Shown piece by piece: positions 1 to 6,917 of a stretch of DNA of 12,576 bases (the first letter of the stretch is position 1; the number at the start of each line of letters is the position of its first letter). Source of the stretch: Candidatus Peregrinibacteria bacterium (GTDB lineage Bacteria > Patescibacteriota > Gracilibacteria > Peribacterales > Peribacteraceae); NCBI GenBank assembly GCA_016201685.1, contig JACQCJ010000038.1, forward strand, positions 1-12,576, in the 5' to 3' direction. The notes beneath the pieces were generated by a model. That model saw only the letters and a program-made list of their open reading frames with translations, had not been told where the DNA came from and searched no databases. The position numbers were made by a program, and so were the translations under genes.

Positions 1-3000
1 GCACGCCGTGCGGCGGTTCTTCCTCATCCGCATCTTCCTCAGCCTCCTCCGCTTCGTCGAGTGCCGGTTGCACGCCCTGCAACCAGGGCAAGTGCGATGG
101 GGGCGACAGTTGCGTTCCCATCGGCCGAGGACAGTGCTGGAAAGAAGTGGTCGCTTGCGATGCGAACGGGTGTTTCATGGGCTGCTGGCCACAGCAGTGC
201 GCATGCCAGGCATCATCCCAGAGTTCCGCCTCGAGCGCGTCCTCGGCATCGTCTGCGAATTCCTCGGCGTCTTCTGCCAGTTCCTCCTCCTCGAGTACCG
301 AATACTTCTACTGCTGCCTCTCGCCGGGGAATGCCTGTTACAAGGTCATCTCCTGTCCACCGCAATTTCAGAGGTATCCCGATCAACAATCGTGTGATGC
401 GGATTGCGCGCGATCCAGCGCGGCATCGTCAACGCAATCGAGCGGAGCATCCTCGAGTTCGTCCTCCACGACGGAGTGCACCGGCATCGAGTGCTTCGTC
501 GGCGGTCAGGCGTTCTGCCAAGTACAGGATCCCGGCTCCCAATGCGTCGAAAACGTCAATAACCCCCCCCAGTGCTTTGATTGTGTCTCGGGCGGCAGCT
601 CGAGCAGTGTGAGTGGAGGCTCCTCCAGCGCCTCCTCAGGATCGAACGGCTCGAATTCCTCCGGCTCCGCATCATCGGGCTCGTCCTCGGCGGGATCGAA
701 GTCCTCCGGTTCCTCGAAATCGGGAAGTGCGTCGTCGTGCACAGTTGTCTGTCACTGGCGTCCCGGCTGTGATCCCGCGCCGGGTCAAACATGTGAAGTG
801 TGCGCATGTGCCGGCAGCAGCTCCTCCCGTCTCTCGTCGGCGTCGGGAGGATCATCCTCCTCGGCTTCGAGCAATTCTTCTTCTGCTGGCTCTACAGGTT
901 CCTCCAGTTCTTCCAAATCGGGGAGCTCCTCCAGCGCCCCTCGCTTCTGCGATCTCTTAGGCTGCATTCGCGGCGGCAATGCATTCTGCGCCGCAGAAGG
1001 GGAGAAGTGCGTTGTCGACATGAACAATCCTCCCAATTGTTTTGACTGTGAGGGAGGGTCCAGTTCCTCCTCGCAAGGATCTTCCGGTTCGAACGGATCG
1101 AATTCCTCCAATTCTTCGTGCAACGGAGTGCTCGTCTGCCACATGCCACCCGGATGCGATCCCTTCGCAGGTCAGATCTGTCCTCCTCCAATATGTGAGT
1201 GTGTGATGAACAGTTCTTCGCAATCATCGGACTCCTCGCAATCCAGCAACGCTTCGATGAGTTCGTCCTCGGTCTTCTGCTTCGGGTTCGGGTGCAGTTC
1301 CAGCTCCTCCCCCTTCACCGGGCTGTGCGGCGACGGACATATACAGCCAGGCGAAGACTGCGATCGCGGCTCCACGTGCACGTCCGATCCCGCCAGCTGC
1401 AACCGCGTACCGGGGACGCTGGGCGGAGTGTGCGCCTGCGACCCGCAGGATCCCCACTGTCATCTGCCCTCGGGAGTGTCCTACCCCAAAGGCTGCGTGT
1501 GGGAGCGCTGCGGCGACGGCATCGTCAAGAACTCCGTGAATCTCAACGGCCTCCTGCTGAACTTCGACTTCATCCGGGAGGAGTGCGACGACGGTCCCAA
1601 GAACGGGACGCCCGGCGACCCCTGCTCCGTCTCGTGCAGGCTCCTCACGGGCTCCTCCTCCTCGTCCAGCACCCGTCTCCTCTCCTGCGGCAATGCTGTC
1701 CTCGATCCGGGGGAGCAGTGTGATTTCGGCTCCCAGAACGGCCTGCCCGGCAGCGCATGTTCTTCCTACTGTCAATTCACCCAACTTCCACACTGTGGAG
1801 ACGGTCATCTGGATCCAGGCGAGATCTGCGACGATGGAGGAAACAACGGCGCACCCAACGACCCCTGCACGCTCGAGTGCAAGAGGACGATCGCGCAACC
1901 CTGCAGCGGAAGGCAGCAGTGCGGCAGCAACGTCTGCTCCAGCGGCTCCTGCACGGGCTGCACCGCGGATGCCCAGTGTCCGGGAGGGGAGAGCTGCACA
2001 AACGGTCTCTGCGTCCCCAAGGCCTCCTGCGGCGACGGCATCCGCCAACCGGGCGAGCAATGCGACAGCGGCTCGCGCTGCACGTCCGATCCCCAAAGCT
2101 GCAACAGAGCGCCCCTCACGCGCGGCATGACTTGCACCTGCAGCCGGGATGATCCCACCTGCGTCGCGCTGCCGGGGATCACCTGGGATCAACCCTGCAC
2201 GATGGCCTTCTGCGGCAATGGCATCCTGGATAACTGGGCCGCCTGGAACGGCAAGACTGTGGACTACGTTGGCGTGCACGAAGAATGCGATCATGGCGCG
2301 CAGAACGGCAAACCGGGTGACGGTTGTTCCACCTCCTGCATGCTGGCGCGTCCGGACCACTGCGGCAACAACCTCCTCGACCCCGGCGAGCAGTGCGATC
2401 TGGGTTCCCAGAACGGCCAGCCCGGCATTCCCTGCTCCGTCACCTGCCAGACGATCACTCCCGTCCGCTGCGGCAATGCACGACTCGAGTCAGGAGAAGA
2501 ATGCGATCACGGCGCCGCAAACGGCACACCCGGCGACGCCTGCTCCCTCTCCTGCACGCGCCTCACCCTGTCTCACGCCTTCTGCGGCGATGGCAAGCTC
2601 GATCCCGGCGAAGAGTGCGATCATGCCGACCGCAACGGAAAGGATGCGGTTTGTTCTGCCAATTGCCTCTTGCTCACGGGCTTCTGCGGCGATGGCATCG
2701 TCCAGAAGCTCCTGGGGGAGCAGTGCGAGCCTTCCACCTTCGACACCTCTCTGCCCTACCACTGCGGCTCTGACTGCCGCTTCATGAGCGACTTCTGCGG
2801 CGATGGGGTGATCCAAGCCGGCGAACAGTGCGATGACGGCGGGTACAACTCCACGACCCTCCCCGACCACTGTCGCACCAATTGCTCGGCTTCCCGCTGC
2901 GGCGATGGCATCCTCGATTCTGGCGAACAGTGCGATGACGGCGCTCGCAATGGAACACCCGGCGACCCCTGCGATCTCTTCTGCCGCATCAAGAATCCCG

Positions 3001-3215
3001 CAGCCCCCCAGAACCTCGCGCAGACGATCGAGCTGCCTCTCCTCGTCCCCTTCACGGGGCATCCCCACACGGGAACGGGACTCACCACCATCGCCGTCTC
3101 CCATCCCCCCGCGGGCAAGACCGGTCCCGCCTCCGTGGCCTTCATGGCTGCAGGAGCTGCGGCAGGGTATGCGTGGGTGAGGAGAAGGAGGAGGATCGCA
3201 GCGACGATGTCATAG
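1..3215 (+). CDS. Giant Ser/Cys-rich secreted protein with DUF4215-like repeats (5' end outside window)
   Basis: The frame whose first full codon is at nt 3 is open to the left edge and already encodes Ser-rich linker and Cys module sequence, so the true start lies upstream; the GTG at 147 is internal. About 1070 residues are visible. From nt 3 to about 1300, short Cys-rich modules alternate with Ser-rich linkers. From 1326 to 2984 there are twelve copies of a repeat of the type CGDGxxxxGEQCDDG...NGxPGDxC...C, which matches DUF4215/myxococcal disulphide repeats. A distinct Cys module (about 1902-2027, CPGGESC) interrupts the array. The C terminus has KTGP (from 3117), a hydrophobic Ala/Gly-rich stretch, then RRRRR, which resembles a sorting tail without a canonical LPXTG. 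Inferred role: an extracellular, disulphide-stabilised adhesive or structural protein anchored at the surface. The substrate is unknown. It ends 88 bp before the next Cys-rich gene. Confidence 0.9.
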   Translation, partial: TPCGGSSSSASSSASSASSSAGCTPCNQGKCDGGDSCVPIGRGQCWKEVVACDANGCFMGCWPQQCACQASSQSSASSASSASSANSSASSASSSSSSTEYFYCCLSPGNACYKVISCPPQFQRYPDQQSCDADCARSSAASSTQSSGASSSSSSTTECTGIECFVGGQAFCQVQDPGSQCVENVNNPPQCFDCVSGGSSSSVSGGSSSASSGSNGSNSSGSASSGSSSAGSKSSGSSKSGSASSCTVVCHWRPGCDPAPGQTCEVCACAGSSSSRLSSASGGSSSSASSNSSSAGSTGSSSSSKSGSSSSAPRFCDLLGCIRGGNAFCAAEGEKCVVDMNNPPNCFDCEGGSSSSSQGSSGSNGSNSSNSSCNGVLVCHMPPGCDPFAGQICPPPICECVMNSSSQSSDSSQSSNASMSSSSVFCFGFGCSSSSSPFTGLCGDGHIQPGEDCDRGSTCTSDPASCNRVPGTLGGVCACDPQDPHCHLPSGVSYPKGCVWERCGDGIVKNSVNLNGLLLNFDFIREECDDGPKNGTPGDPCSVSCRLLTGSSSSSSTRLLSCGNAVLDPGEQCDFGSQNGLPGSACSSYCQFTQLPHCGDGHLDPGEICDDGGNNGAPNDPCTLECKRTIAQPCSGRQQCGSNVCSSGSCTGCTADAQCPGGESCTNGLCVPKASCGDGIRQPGEQCDSGSRCTSDPQSCNRAPLTRGMTCTCSRDDPTCVALPGITWDQPCTMAFCGNGILDNWAAWNGKTVDYVGVHEECDHGAQNGKPGDGCSTSCMLARPDHCGNNLLDPGEQCDLGSQNGQPGIPCSVTCQTITPVRCGNARLESGEECDHGAANGTPGDACSLSCTRLTLSHAFCGDGKLDPGEECDHADRNGKDAVCSANCLLLTGFCGDGIVQKLLGEQCEPSTFDTSLPYHCGSDCRFMSDFCGDGVIQAGEQCDDGGYNSTTLPDHCRTNCSASRCGDGILDSGEQCDDGARNGTPGDPCDLFCRIKNPAAPQNLAQTIELPLLVPFTGHPHTGTGLTTIAVSHPPAGKTGPASVAFMAAGAAAGYAWVRRRRRIAATMS
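303..407 (+). repeat. Cys module B, copy in first surface gene
   Basis: This segment encodes a 35-residue module beginning YFYCC and following the spacing CC-x6-C-x5-C, then YP, then C-x3-C. The same pattern occurs three times in the downstream SLH gene (for example from YNCC at about 4330 and 4456), so the two neighbouring proteins share a building block. It sits between two Ser-rich linkers. No known family is recognised. Confidence 0.6.
477..1202 (+). repeat. Duplicated pair of Cys modules (C1-D1-C2-D2) with Ser linkers
   Basis: Module C occurs at 477-584 and 948-1049. Both copies contain GG-x-AFC and end NNPP-x-CFDC. Module D occurs at 738-809 and 1119-1202. Both copies contain VCH-x2-PGCDP-x2-GQ-x-C. 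The order C, Ser linker, D, Ser linker is repeated twice, so a linker-plus-module segment of roughly 460 bp appears to have been duplicated in tandem. Confidence 0.75.
1326..1772 (+). repeat. Higher-order duplication, copy 1 (three repeats)
   Basis: About 149 residues covering three repeats: an extended repeat with CTSDPASCNR, an insertion-bearing repeat ending in a GTPGDPCSVSC block, and a plain repeat with GEQCDFGSQNG. The same order with the same idiosyncratic extensions recurs at 2028-2447, so the three-repeat block was copied as a unit. Confidence 0.75.
2028..2447 (+). repeat. Higher-order duplication, copy 2 (three repeats)
   Basis: About 140 residues matching the block at 1326-1772: CTSDPQSCNR extension, then an insertion-bearing repeat with HEECDHG, then GEQCDLGSQNGQPG. 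The copies have diverged, but insert positions and the paired repeat types are conserved. Confidence 0.75.
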
Positions 3216-3303
3216 CATCGCGTCACGGACCTCGCTCTCAGGTGACCGTTGTCTCCTTTCCTTCCGCGTGGATGGAGGAGTACAGTGAACGCGATCCCCT
3301 TGT

Positions 3304-5244
3304 ATGAGCAACCTCCGATTTACCAGGTTACGGATTCCCTTCGTCGTATTCTTGGCGATTGTGCTCGTCGCGGTCGCGTCATCCGCATTGCCTGGTGGGC
3401 AGCGATCCTTCGCGGCAATGCAAGTACTTCCTGCAGAAGGGCCCGCGCCGACGGCGCCGGATCCGCAGGCTGGTTCCCCGCAATCCTGTTCCGATGAAGC
3501 GCCAGTCACGAAGAACGCCCCCTGCACGGCAACGGCACAGGACGATTTGAGTTGCTCGAAGGCTGCTCAAAGGGCATTTTTTGCCGTTGCGCTTTGCGTG
3601 GCGAGAAACAGAGTGGCGTGCTCCGCGAAGAACAGGCAGCTCGATGTGGGGACGCCCCAGTGGAAACGGATGAGCGATCCGGGAACATTGCCATGCTTCG
3701 TGAATGCAAGCGTGGACGTCCAGTGTACGTCGATGCTGTGTCCGGTGAAAGCCGTCAGGGTTGTGGGCTCCGATTCTTCCTCCTCGAATGACAATACCCG
3801 TGTCATCTGTTGCAACCCTCCGAACTATCTCTGTCTTTCGACGCCGTTGAACAATTGTCGCGGGCCCTACGGCGATACACTCGAACAATGCATTGCAAAC
3901 TGTAAGGATTATCGTTCCTCCTCCTCCTCCTCCAGCCCCTCCTGCATCCAAACCTACGGATTGGGTTGTGACAAGACTCCCTGCTGCTCTGCGAACGACG
4001 AATGCTCCCACTTCGCGGATGGAACGTACGGTTGCGCTCCAAAACCCTGTGCCAATGAGGGAGAATCATGCAATGCGTTGGCGTGTTGTCCCGGGCTCGA
4101 GAAAAAATTATCGGGTTTCGATTGTACTTGCCAGAAGCAACGGCCGTGTTCCAAGGAAGGAGAGTCATGCAATGCGGGGTTCCCTGCCTGCTGTCCCGGC
4201 TTGGTGGCGGGCGGATACTACGGCGCTTGTGTTTGTGAGAAGCCTTCGTCCTCTTCATCATCGTCCAGTTCCATCAGCAGTACTTCTTCTTCCTCTCCTT
4301 CTACGTCATCCTCAAGCGCCGCTGCGTACAACTGCTGCAAATCGGGGAACAACGGTCACTACTACTGCAGCAACAATACCTGTCCCAATGAGACGGTCGG
4401 AACGTATCCTTCCATGGGCGACTGTCAAAGTGCATGCGTGACGCCGCCAACTCCCTACAATTGCTGCATCAATCATCTCACTGGGAATTACTACTGCACA
4501 GCCTACACGTGTCCCTACCAAACAGTCGGATCGTATCCCTCCGCCAATGCGTGTCGTGCCTCGTGCAGACCGCCGGCAGGCGGCGCCATGCGCAATACGT
4601 TCTCGAGCAGCGCGTCGTCTCCGTTCTCTTTCCACTCTCTGACGGCCACCTCTTCCGCCGGTTTTCTCACGCATAATGCAAGTCCCCGTGCTCCGTCGTT
4701 CCGCGATGTTCCGTCCTCCAATCCGTATGCCGAGTCCATTACAGAAGCGACCGAGGTTGGCATCATCACCGGCTATGCGGATGGAACCTTCCGCGCCTCG
4801 AATCTCGTGAACAGAGCGGAACTCGTGAAGATCGCGATGCTGGCGTCGCAGGTGAGTCAGGGCAACTGCGCGGCGGCCCCGTTCGCGGATGTTCCGGCGG
4901 GAAGCTGGATGGAAGCGACAGTGTGTCAGGCGCGGCAAGCGGGAATCGTGTCCGGCTATCCCGATGGAAGGTTCAGACCCGAACAGCCAGTCAAGCTCTC
5001 GGAGGCTGCGGTGATCCTCGCGAAGAGCTTTCACCTGAACACAGCCGCTCGCGCTGCCGGTCAAGAGTGGTACGTTCCTTCGCTGAACGCTCTTCTGAAT
5101 CTGCAGGCGGTTCCCTCGACGGTGAAGGCCGTTGATCAGCCCCTGACTCGCGGAGAAACTGCGGCGATGACGATGCAGTTGTGGGTGGATGCGCAGATAC
5201 CATCCTCTCTGCAGTCGCTCTTGTTGCCGCTTTCATCCCACTGA
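3304..5244 (+). CDS. Secreted Cys-rich protein with knottin-like modules and C-terminal SLH domains
   Basis: 646 residues from an ATG; no better start is seen and there is no Shine-Dalgarno. Residues 1-37 form a signal peptide (basic start, hydrophobic 12-29). Residues 168-200, 342-378 and 385-421 are copies of the same Cys module B found in the upstream gene. Residues 214-311 hold three consecutive C...C...CC...C...C motifs (Cys 214/222/227/228/234/244; 249/256/261/262/274/276; 282/289/296/297/309/311), the spacing of inhibitor-cystine-knot folds. Ser linkers lie at 205-213 and 315-338. The C terminus has S-layer homology segments at about 465-515 (FRDV, GYADGTFR), 526-577 (FADV, GYPDGRFRP) and a degenerate one at 588-628 (LTRGETAAM). 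SLH domains are known to bind secondary cell-wall polymers, so the protein is inferred to be non-covalently attached to the envelope and to display Cys modules outward. Ligand unknown. Confidence 0.9.
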   Translation: MSNLRFTRLRIPFVVFLAIVLVAVASSALPGGQRSFAAMQVLPAEGPAPTAPDPQAGSPQSCSDEAPVTKNAPCTATAQDDLSCSKAAQRAFFAVALCVARNRVACSAKNRQLDVGTPQWKRMSDPGTLPCFVNASVDVQCTSMLCPVKAVRVVGSDSSSSNDNTRVICCNPPNYLCLSTPLNNCRGPYGDTLEQCIANCKDYRSSSSSSSPSCIQTYGLGCDKTPCCSANDECSHFADGTYGCAPKPCANEGESCNALACCPGLEKKLSGFDCTCQKQRPCSKEGESCNAGFPACCPGLVAGGYYGACVCEKPSSSSSSSSSISSTSSSSPSTSSSSAAAYNCCKSGNNGHYYCSNNTCPNETVGTYPSMGDCQSACVTPPTPYNCCINHLTGNYYCTAYTCPYQTVGSYPSANACRASCRPPAGGAMRNTFSSSASSPFSFHSLTATSSAGFLTHNASPRAPSFRDVPSSNPYAESITEATEVGIITGYADGTFRASNLVNRAELVKIAMLASQVSQGNCAAAPFADVPAGSWMEATVCQARQAGIVSGYPDGRFRPEQPVKLSEAAVILAKSFHLNTAARAAGQEWYVPSLNALLNLQAVPSTVKAVDQPLTRGETAAMTMQLWVDAQIPSSLQSLLLPLSSH

Positions 5245-5297
5245 AGGAAACGACGCGTCGGGCGACAGATACTGGAATGAACGGTGCGCTTACAAAA

Positions 5298-5325
5298 AAG
5301 CGCCAAGCGCCAAGGCCCGAGAACC
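5298..5325 (+). repeat. Single-arm heptamer tandem tract
   Basis: Four consecutive 7-bp units: AAGCGCC twice, then AAGGCCC and GAGAACC, in the spacer between the convergent SLH gene and the membrane-protein gene. The general form ARNNNCC resembles the right arm of the element at 10933-11031. No matching inverted arm is evident nearby. The rest of the 5245-5379 spacer shows only a 6-bp inverted repeat (5286-5303) with no T-tract. Confidence 0.5.
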
Positions 5326-5379
5326 GAACAATTCTTCAATCATCAAGAGTCACCTTCCACTAGCCCTTCTTTCTCGTCT

Positions 5380-5901
5380 CTACCAAATCTCCTGCAACAC
5401 CTCTGTCACGAACACATGATCTTCGGTGACGGTGTTCTTTTCAAGATCGATACTTCGGACGATGACTTCGAGCCTCGATGCCGACGCATTGCGTAGGGCG
5501 AGATGCGATGGTTGCTCGGGAATCCAGAATGAGGCGGTGGCTCCGGGCTGCAGCGACCACCTCGTCGTCTTGGGTGTGGGATGATCCTTGCGCAAGCGAT
5601 CGATGGATCCGCCGCGCAGCTCCCGCAGCGTCCACGAGGAGGGGAGAAGAATGCGCGCGCCGGCCTCGGCCGTTTGCCGCACCTCGAAGATTCCCTTCGT
5701 CCCTCCACGCGTCACCGCTACCGCCACCGTCATGGGTCGCGCGTGCTCGAAGGTGATCGTGAGCGGAGAGGGATCGAAGGGAACCATGGCGCGATCGCGC
5801 AGTGCGAGCAGCACGACGCTCATCGCGAGGAAGACGAGGGCGGTCGTCAGAAAGATGATGCCCTGATGGAGTGCTGGACGCTTCGACTTCGACGGGGTCA
5901 T
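5380..5901 (-). CDS. Predicted single-pass membrane protein of unknown function
   Basis: 173 residues, ATG at 5901, stop TAG at 5380-5382. A basic N terminus (residues 1-12, Lys/Arg-rich) precedes a hydrophobic segment at about residues 14-34, then roughly 139 mostly polar residues that should be extracytoplasmic. No family is recognised. The C-terminal part lacks Cys and Ser linkers, so it is unlike its upstream neighbours. It is convergent with the SLH gene and divergent from the zinc-ribbon gene. A promoter-like sequence places the predicted transcription start at or next to the A of the ATG, implying a leaderless mRNA. Coding status is supported by a coherent hydrophobic segment and clean spacing rather than by homology. 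Confidence 0.7.
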   Translation of the reverse strand: MTPSKSKRPALHQGIIFLTTALVFLAMSVVLLALRDRAMVPFDPSPLTITFEHARPMTVAVAVTRGGTKGIFEVRQTAEAGARILLPSSWTLRELRGGSIDRLRKDHPTPKTTRWSLQPGATASFWIPEQPSHLALRNASASRLEVIVRSIDLEKNTVTEDHVFVTEVLQEIW

Positions 5902-5907
5902 GCAGGA

Positions 5908-5936
5908 ATCGTACTCGCATGGTTTTTTGTTGCCTA
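5908..5936 (-). promoter_or_regulatory. Promoter of the membrane-protein gene
   Basis: On the - strand, TAGGCA (5936-5931, 4/6 to TTGACA) is separated by 17 bp from TACGAT (5913-5908, 4/6 to TATAAT). The -10 ends 7 nt before the ATG at 5901, so the transcript would start at the start codon. It overlaps the oppositely oriented promoter at 5927-5955. Confidence 0.45.
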
Positions 5937-5955
5937 TGCTCCTCCGTGGTAGAAT
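5927..5955 (+). promoter_or_regulatory. Promoter of the zinc-ribbon gene
   Basis: TTGTTG (5927-5932), 17-bp spacer, TAGAAT (5950-5955, 5/6 match). The predicted start is near 5962, about 29 nt before the ATG at 5991 or 8 nt before the alternative GTG at 5970. Its -35 overlaps that of the divergent promoter. Confidence 0.5.
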
Positions 5956-5990
5956 AGTACCTATCGATCGTGCATTCTCCCCCTTTTCCC

Positions 5991-6368
5991 ATGCATCTCG
6001 ACCCCCACACCCTCCAGCAGATCATCCAGCGGATTTATCAGCAGATGCGTTGTCCGCAGTGCGGCAAGCGCGTCCCGATCGACTTCGCCGCAGTTCGCAT
6101 GGCCGGCGACGATTTCATGCTGCTCCAGCTCAAGTGCGACACGTGCGAAGCCTACATCGTCCTCCACGCGTCCCTGCAGGGAACGGAGCACCTGGGCGTC
6201 CGTCACGAGGAAGACGGCACGGTGAACGCGTCATCGTCGCTCGCCCTGAAGGATGATGAGCTTGCGATGCTGCATCAGGCGCTCGGGGAATCCGGCGGTT
6301 CCTTCGAGACGCTCTTCAAAAAGTACGGCCAGGCGGGAGATCCGGCGAAGGGGCCGACGATTGTGTGA
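5991..6368 (+). CDS. Small zinc-ribbon protein, function unknown
   Basis: 125 residues from ATG 5991. GTG 5970 would add seven residues (MHSPPFP) and cannot be excluded, because neither has a Shine-Dalgarno. CPQC (Cys21, Cys24) and CDTC (Cys49, Cys52) form a two-knuckle zinc ribbon separated by 24 residues. The N-terminal 20 residues are predicted helical (LQQIIQRIYQQM), and residues about 60-125 are acidic and Gly/Ser-containing at the end. There is no signal peptide, so it is probably cytoplasmic. Zinc ribbons of this kind act in nucleic-acid or protein contacts, but no specific family is recognised. Transcribed divergently from the membrane-protein gene. Confidence 0.8.
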   Translation: MHLDPHTLQQIIQRIYQQMRCPQCGKRVPIDFAAVRMAGDDFMLLQLKCDTCEAYIVLHASLQGTEHLGVRHEEDGTVNASSSLALKDDELAMLHQALGESGGSFETLFKKYGQAGDPAKGPTIV

Positions 6369-6373
6369 CGGAA

Positions 6374-6457
6374 GAAACAAGAAACAAGAAACAAAAAAGC
6401 CAGTGGCCAGTCAGACATTGGTGAATTCTTTGCATCTTGTGTCTTGCATCTTCTTTC
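6374..6457. repeat. Heptamer inverted-arm element between zinc-ribbon and lipoprotein genes
   Basis: Left arm (6374-6394) is GAAACAA three times in tandem, followed by looser 7-bp units to about 6415. Right arm (6430-6457) has four 7-bp units of form TTGNNTC, the last degenerate (TTGCATC, TTGTGTC, TTGCATC, TTCTTTC). TTGNNTC is the reverse complement of GANNCAA, so the arms are inverted with the two central bases variable. The right arm runs into the lipoprotein promoter region. Confidence 0.65.
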
Positions 6458-6468
6458 TTTCGAAGAGT

Positions 6469-6477
6469 TGGTATGAT
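6469..6477 (+). promoter_or_regulatory. Extended -10 promoter of the lipoprotein gene
   Basis: TGG followed by TATGAT (6472-6477) is an extended -10 (TGN plus 5/6 to TATAAT). There is no good -35 at 16-18 bp; TTGCAT at 6444-6449 is 22 bp away. The -10 ends 7 nt before the ATG at 6484, so the mRNA is predicted to be leaderless. Confidence 0.5.
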
Positions 6478-6483
6478 CTTGTC

Positions 6484-6768
6484 ATGCGTCGTTTCATCCT
6501 CATTGTTCCTTTCTTCTTCGCACTGACGGGATGCGGAGTTCCGGCGAATCTCCCTTTGATCGGCAGCGGCGCTGTCGCAGTCAAAACTGCCAGCGGTCTT
6601 CTTCAGAATGCGAAGAAGGAGGTCAATGCCACGATCGACCTCGGGAAGATGGGCATCACGAAAGCGAAACAGGTTGCTTCAGAAGGTCAACAACGAGTGC
6701 AGAAGATCGAGGAAGGCGTTTCGAACATCACCCAGGGAGTGGATGCGATCAAGAAGGGGGTGAAGTAG
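6484..6768 (+). CDS. Small predicted lipoprotein
   Basis: 94 residues from ATG 6484. The same frame is open upstream, but that stretch crosses the heptamer element, and the 6484 start gives a clean signal peptide: MRR, hydrophobic 4-14, lipobox LTGC with the lipidated Cys at 17. The mature 78-residue part is rich in Lys, Gln, Val and Ala with heptad-like spacing (about 30-94), so it is probably a helical or coiled-coil chain tethered to the membrane. No family recognised. It shares no sequence with the Cys-rich proteins. Its promoter is predicted to give a leaderless transcript. Confidence 0.8.
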   Translation: MRRFILIVPFFFALTGCGVPANLPLIGSGAVAVKTASGLLQNAKKEVNATIDLGKMGITKAKQVASEGQQRVQKIEEGVSNITQGVDAIKKGVK

Positions 6769-6788
6769 GGGATTTCGTGCCATTTTGC

Positions 6789-6822
6789 TTGCATCTCCAT
6801 TGGGAATCCGTAGAATTCCAAT
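6789..6822 (+). promoter_or_regulatory. Possible rpoC leader promoter overlapped by a palindrome
   Basis: TTGCAT (6789-6794), 16-bp spacer, TAGAAT (6811-6816). An imperfect inverted repeat, ATTGGGAAT (6799-6807) against ATTCCAAT (6815-6822), covers the -10 and could be an operator or a short hairpin. If used, it would give an rpoC transcript with a leader of about 235 nt. No protein gene is supported in the 6769-7057 spacer, which otherwise holds the 8-bp element. Confidence 0.35.
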
Positions 6823-6917
6823 CGAAACCACCGACGTTCCTCCCGTGATTGAGACGATCATTTGGGTGCGGACGGCGGGTTTTCATGAGTCTTTGCTCCT
6901 TTCAGAATACTGGAATG

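Larger units (their letters stand above)
1326..2984 (+). repeat. Array of twelve DUF4215-like disulphide repeats
   Basis: Repeats begin at the conserved first Cys codon at nt 1326, 1509, 1686, 1794, 2028, 2211, 2361, 2469, 2583, 2685, 2796 and 2898. The usual unit is about 29 residues with consensus CG(D/N)G-x-LDPGEQCD-x-G-x2-NG-x-PGD-x-CS-x2-C. The copies at 1326 and 2028 carry a longer CTSDP-x-SCNR extension. The copies at 1509 and 2211 carry an insertion between the GNG/GDG and EECD motifs. Confidence 0.85.

Noticed and set aside
147..149. GTG at 147 as the start of the first surface gene
   Set aside because: The frame is open to the left edge with continuing Ser linker and Cys module, so the GTG is an internal valine codon.
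1224..2360. Antisense frame of 378 codons opposite the DUF4215 array
   Set aside because: Its Ala/Gly/Val-rich repeats are the complement of the Cys repeat codons; the + frame has a clear repeat family.
3914..3933. TCC tandem run as a phase-variable microsatellite
   Set aside because: It is trinucleotide within a Ser linker, so slippage would change linker length without shifting the frame; other linkers use mixed Ser codons.
5286..5303. Terminator between the convergent genes
   Set aside because: GCGCTT/AAGCGC forms only a 6-bp stem with an A-rich loop and no downstream T-run on either strand.
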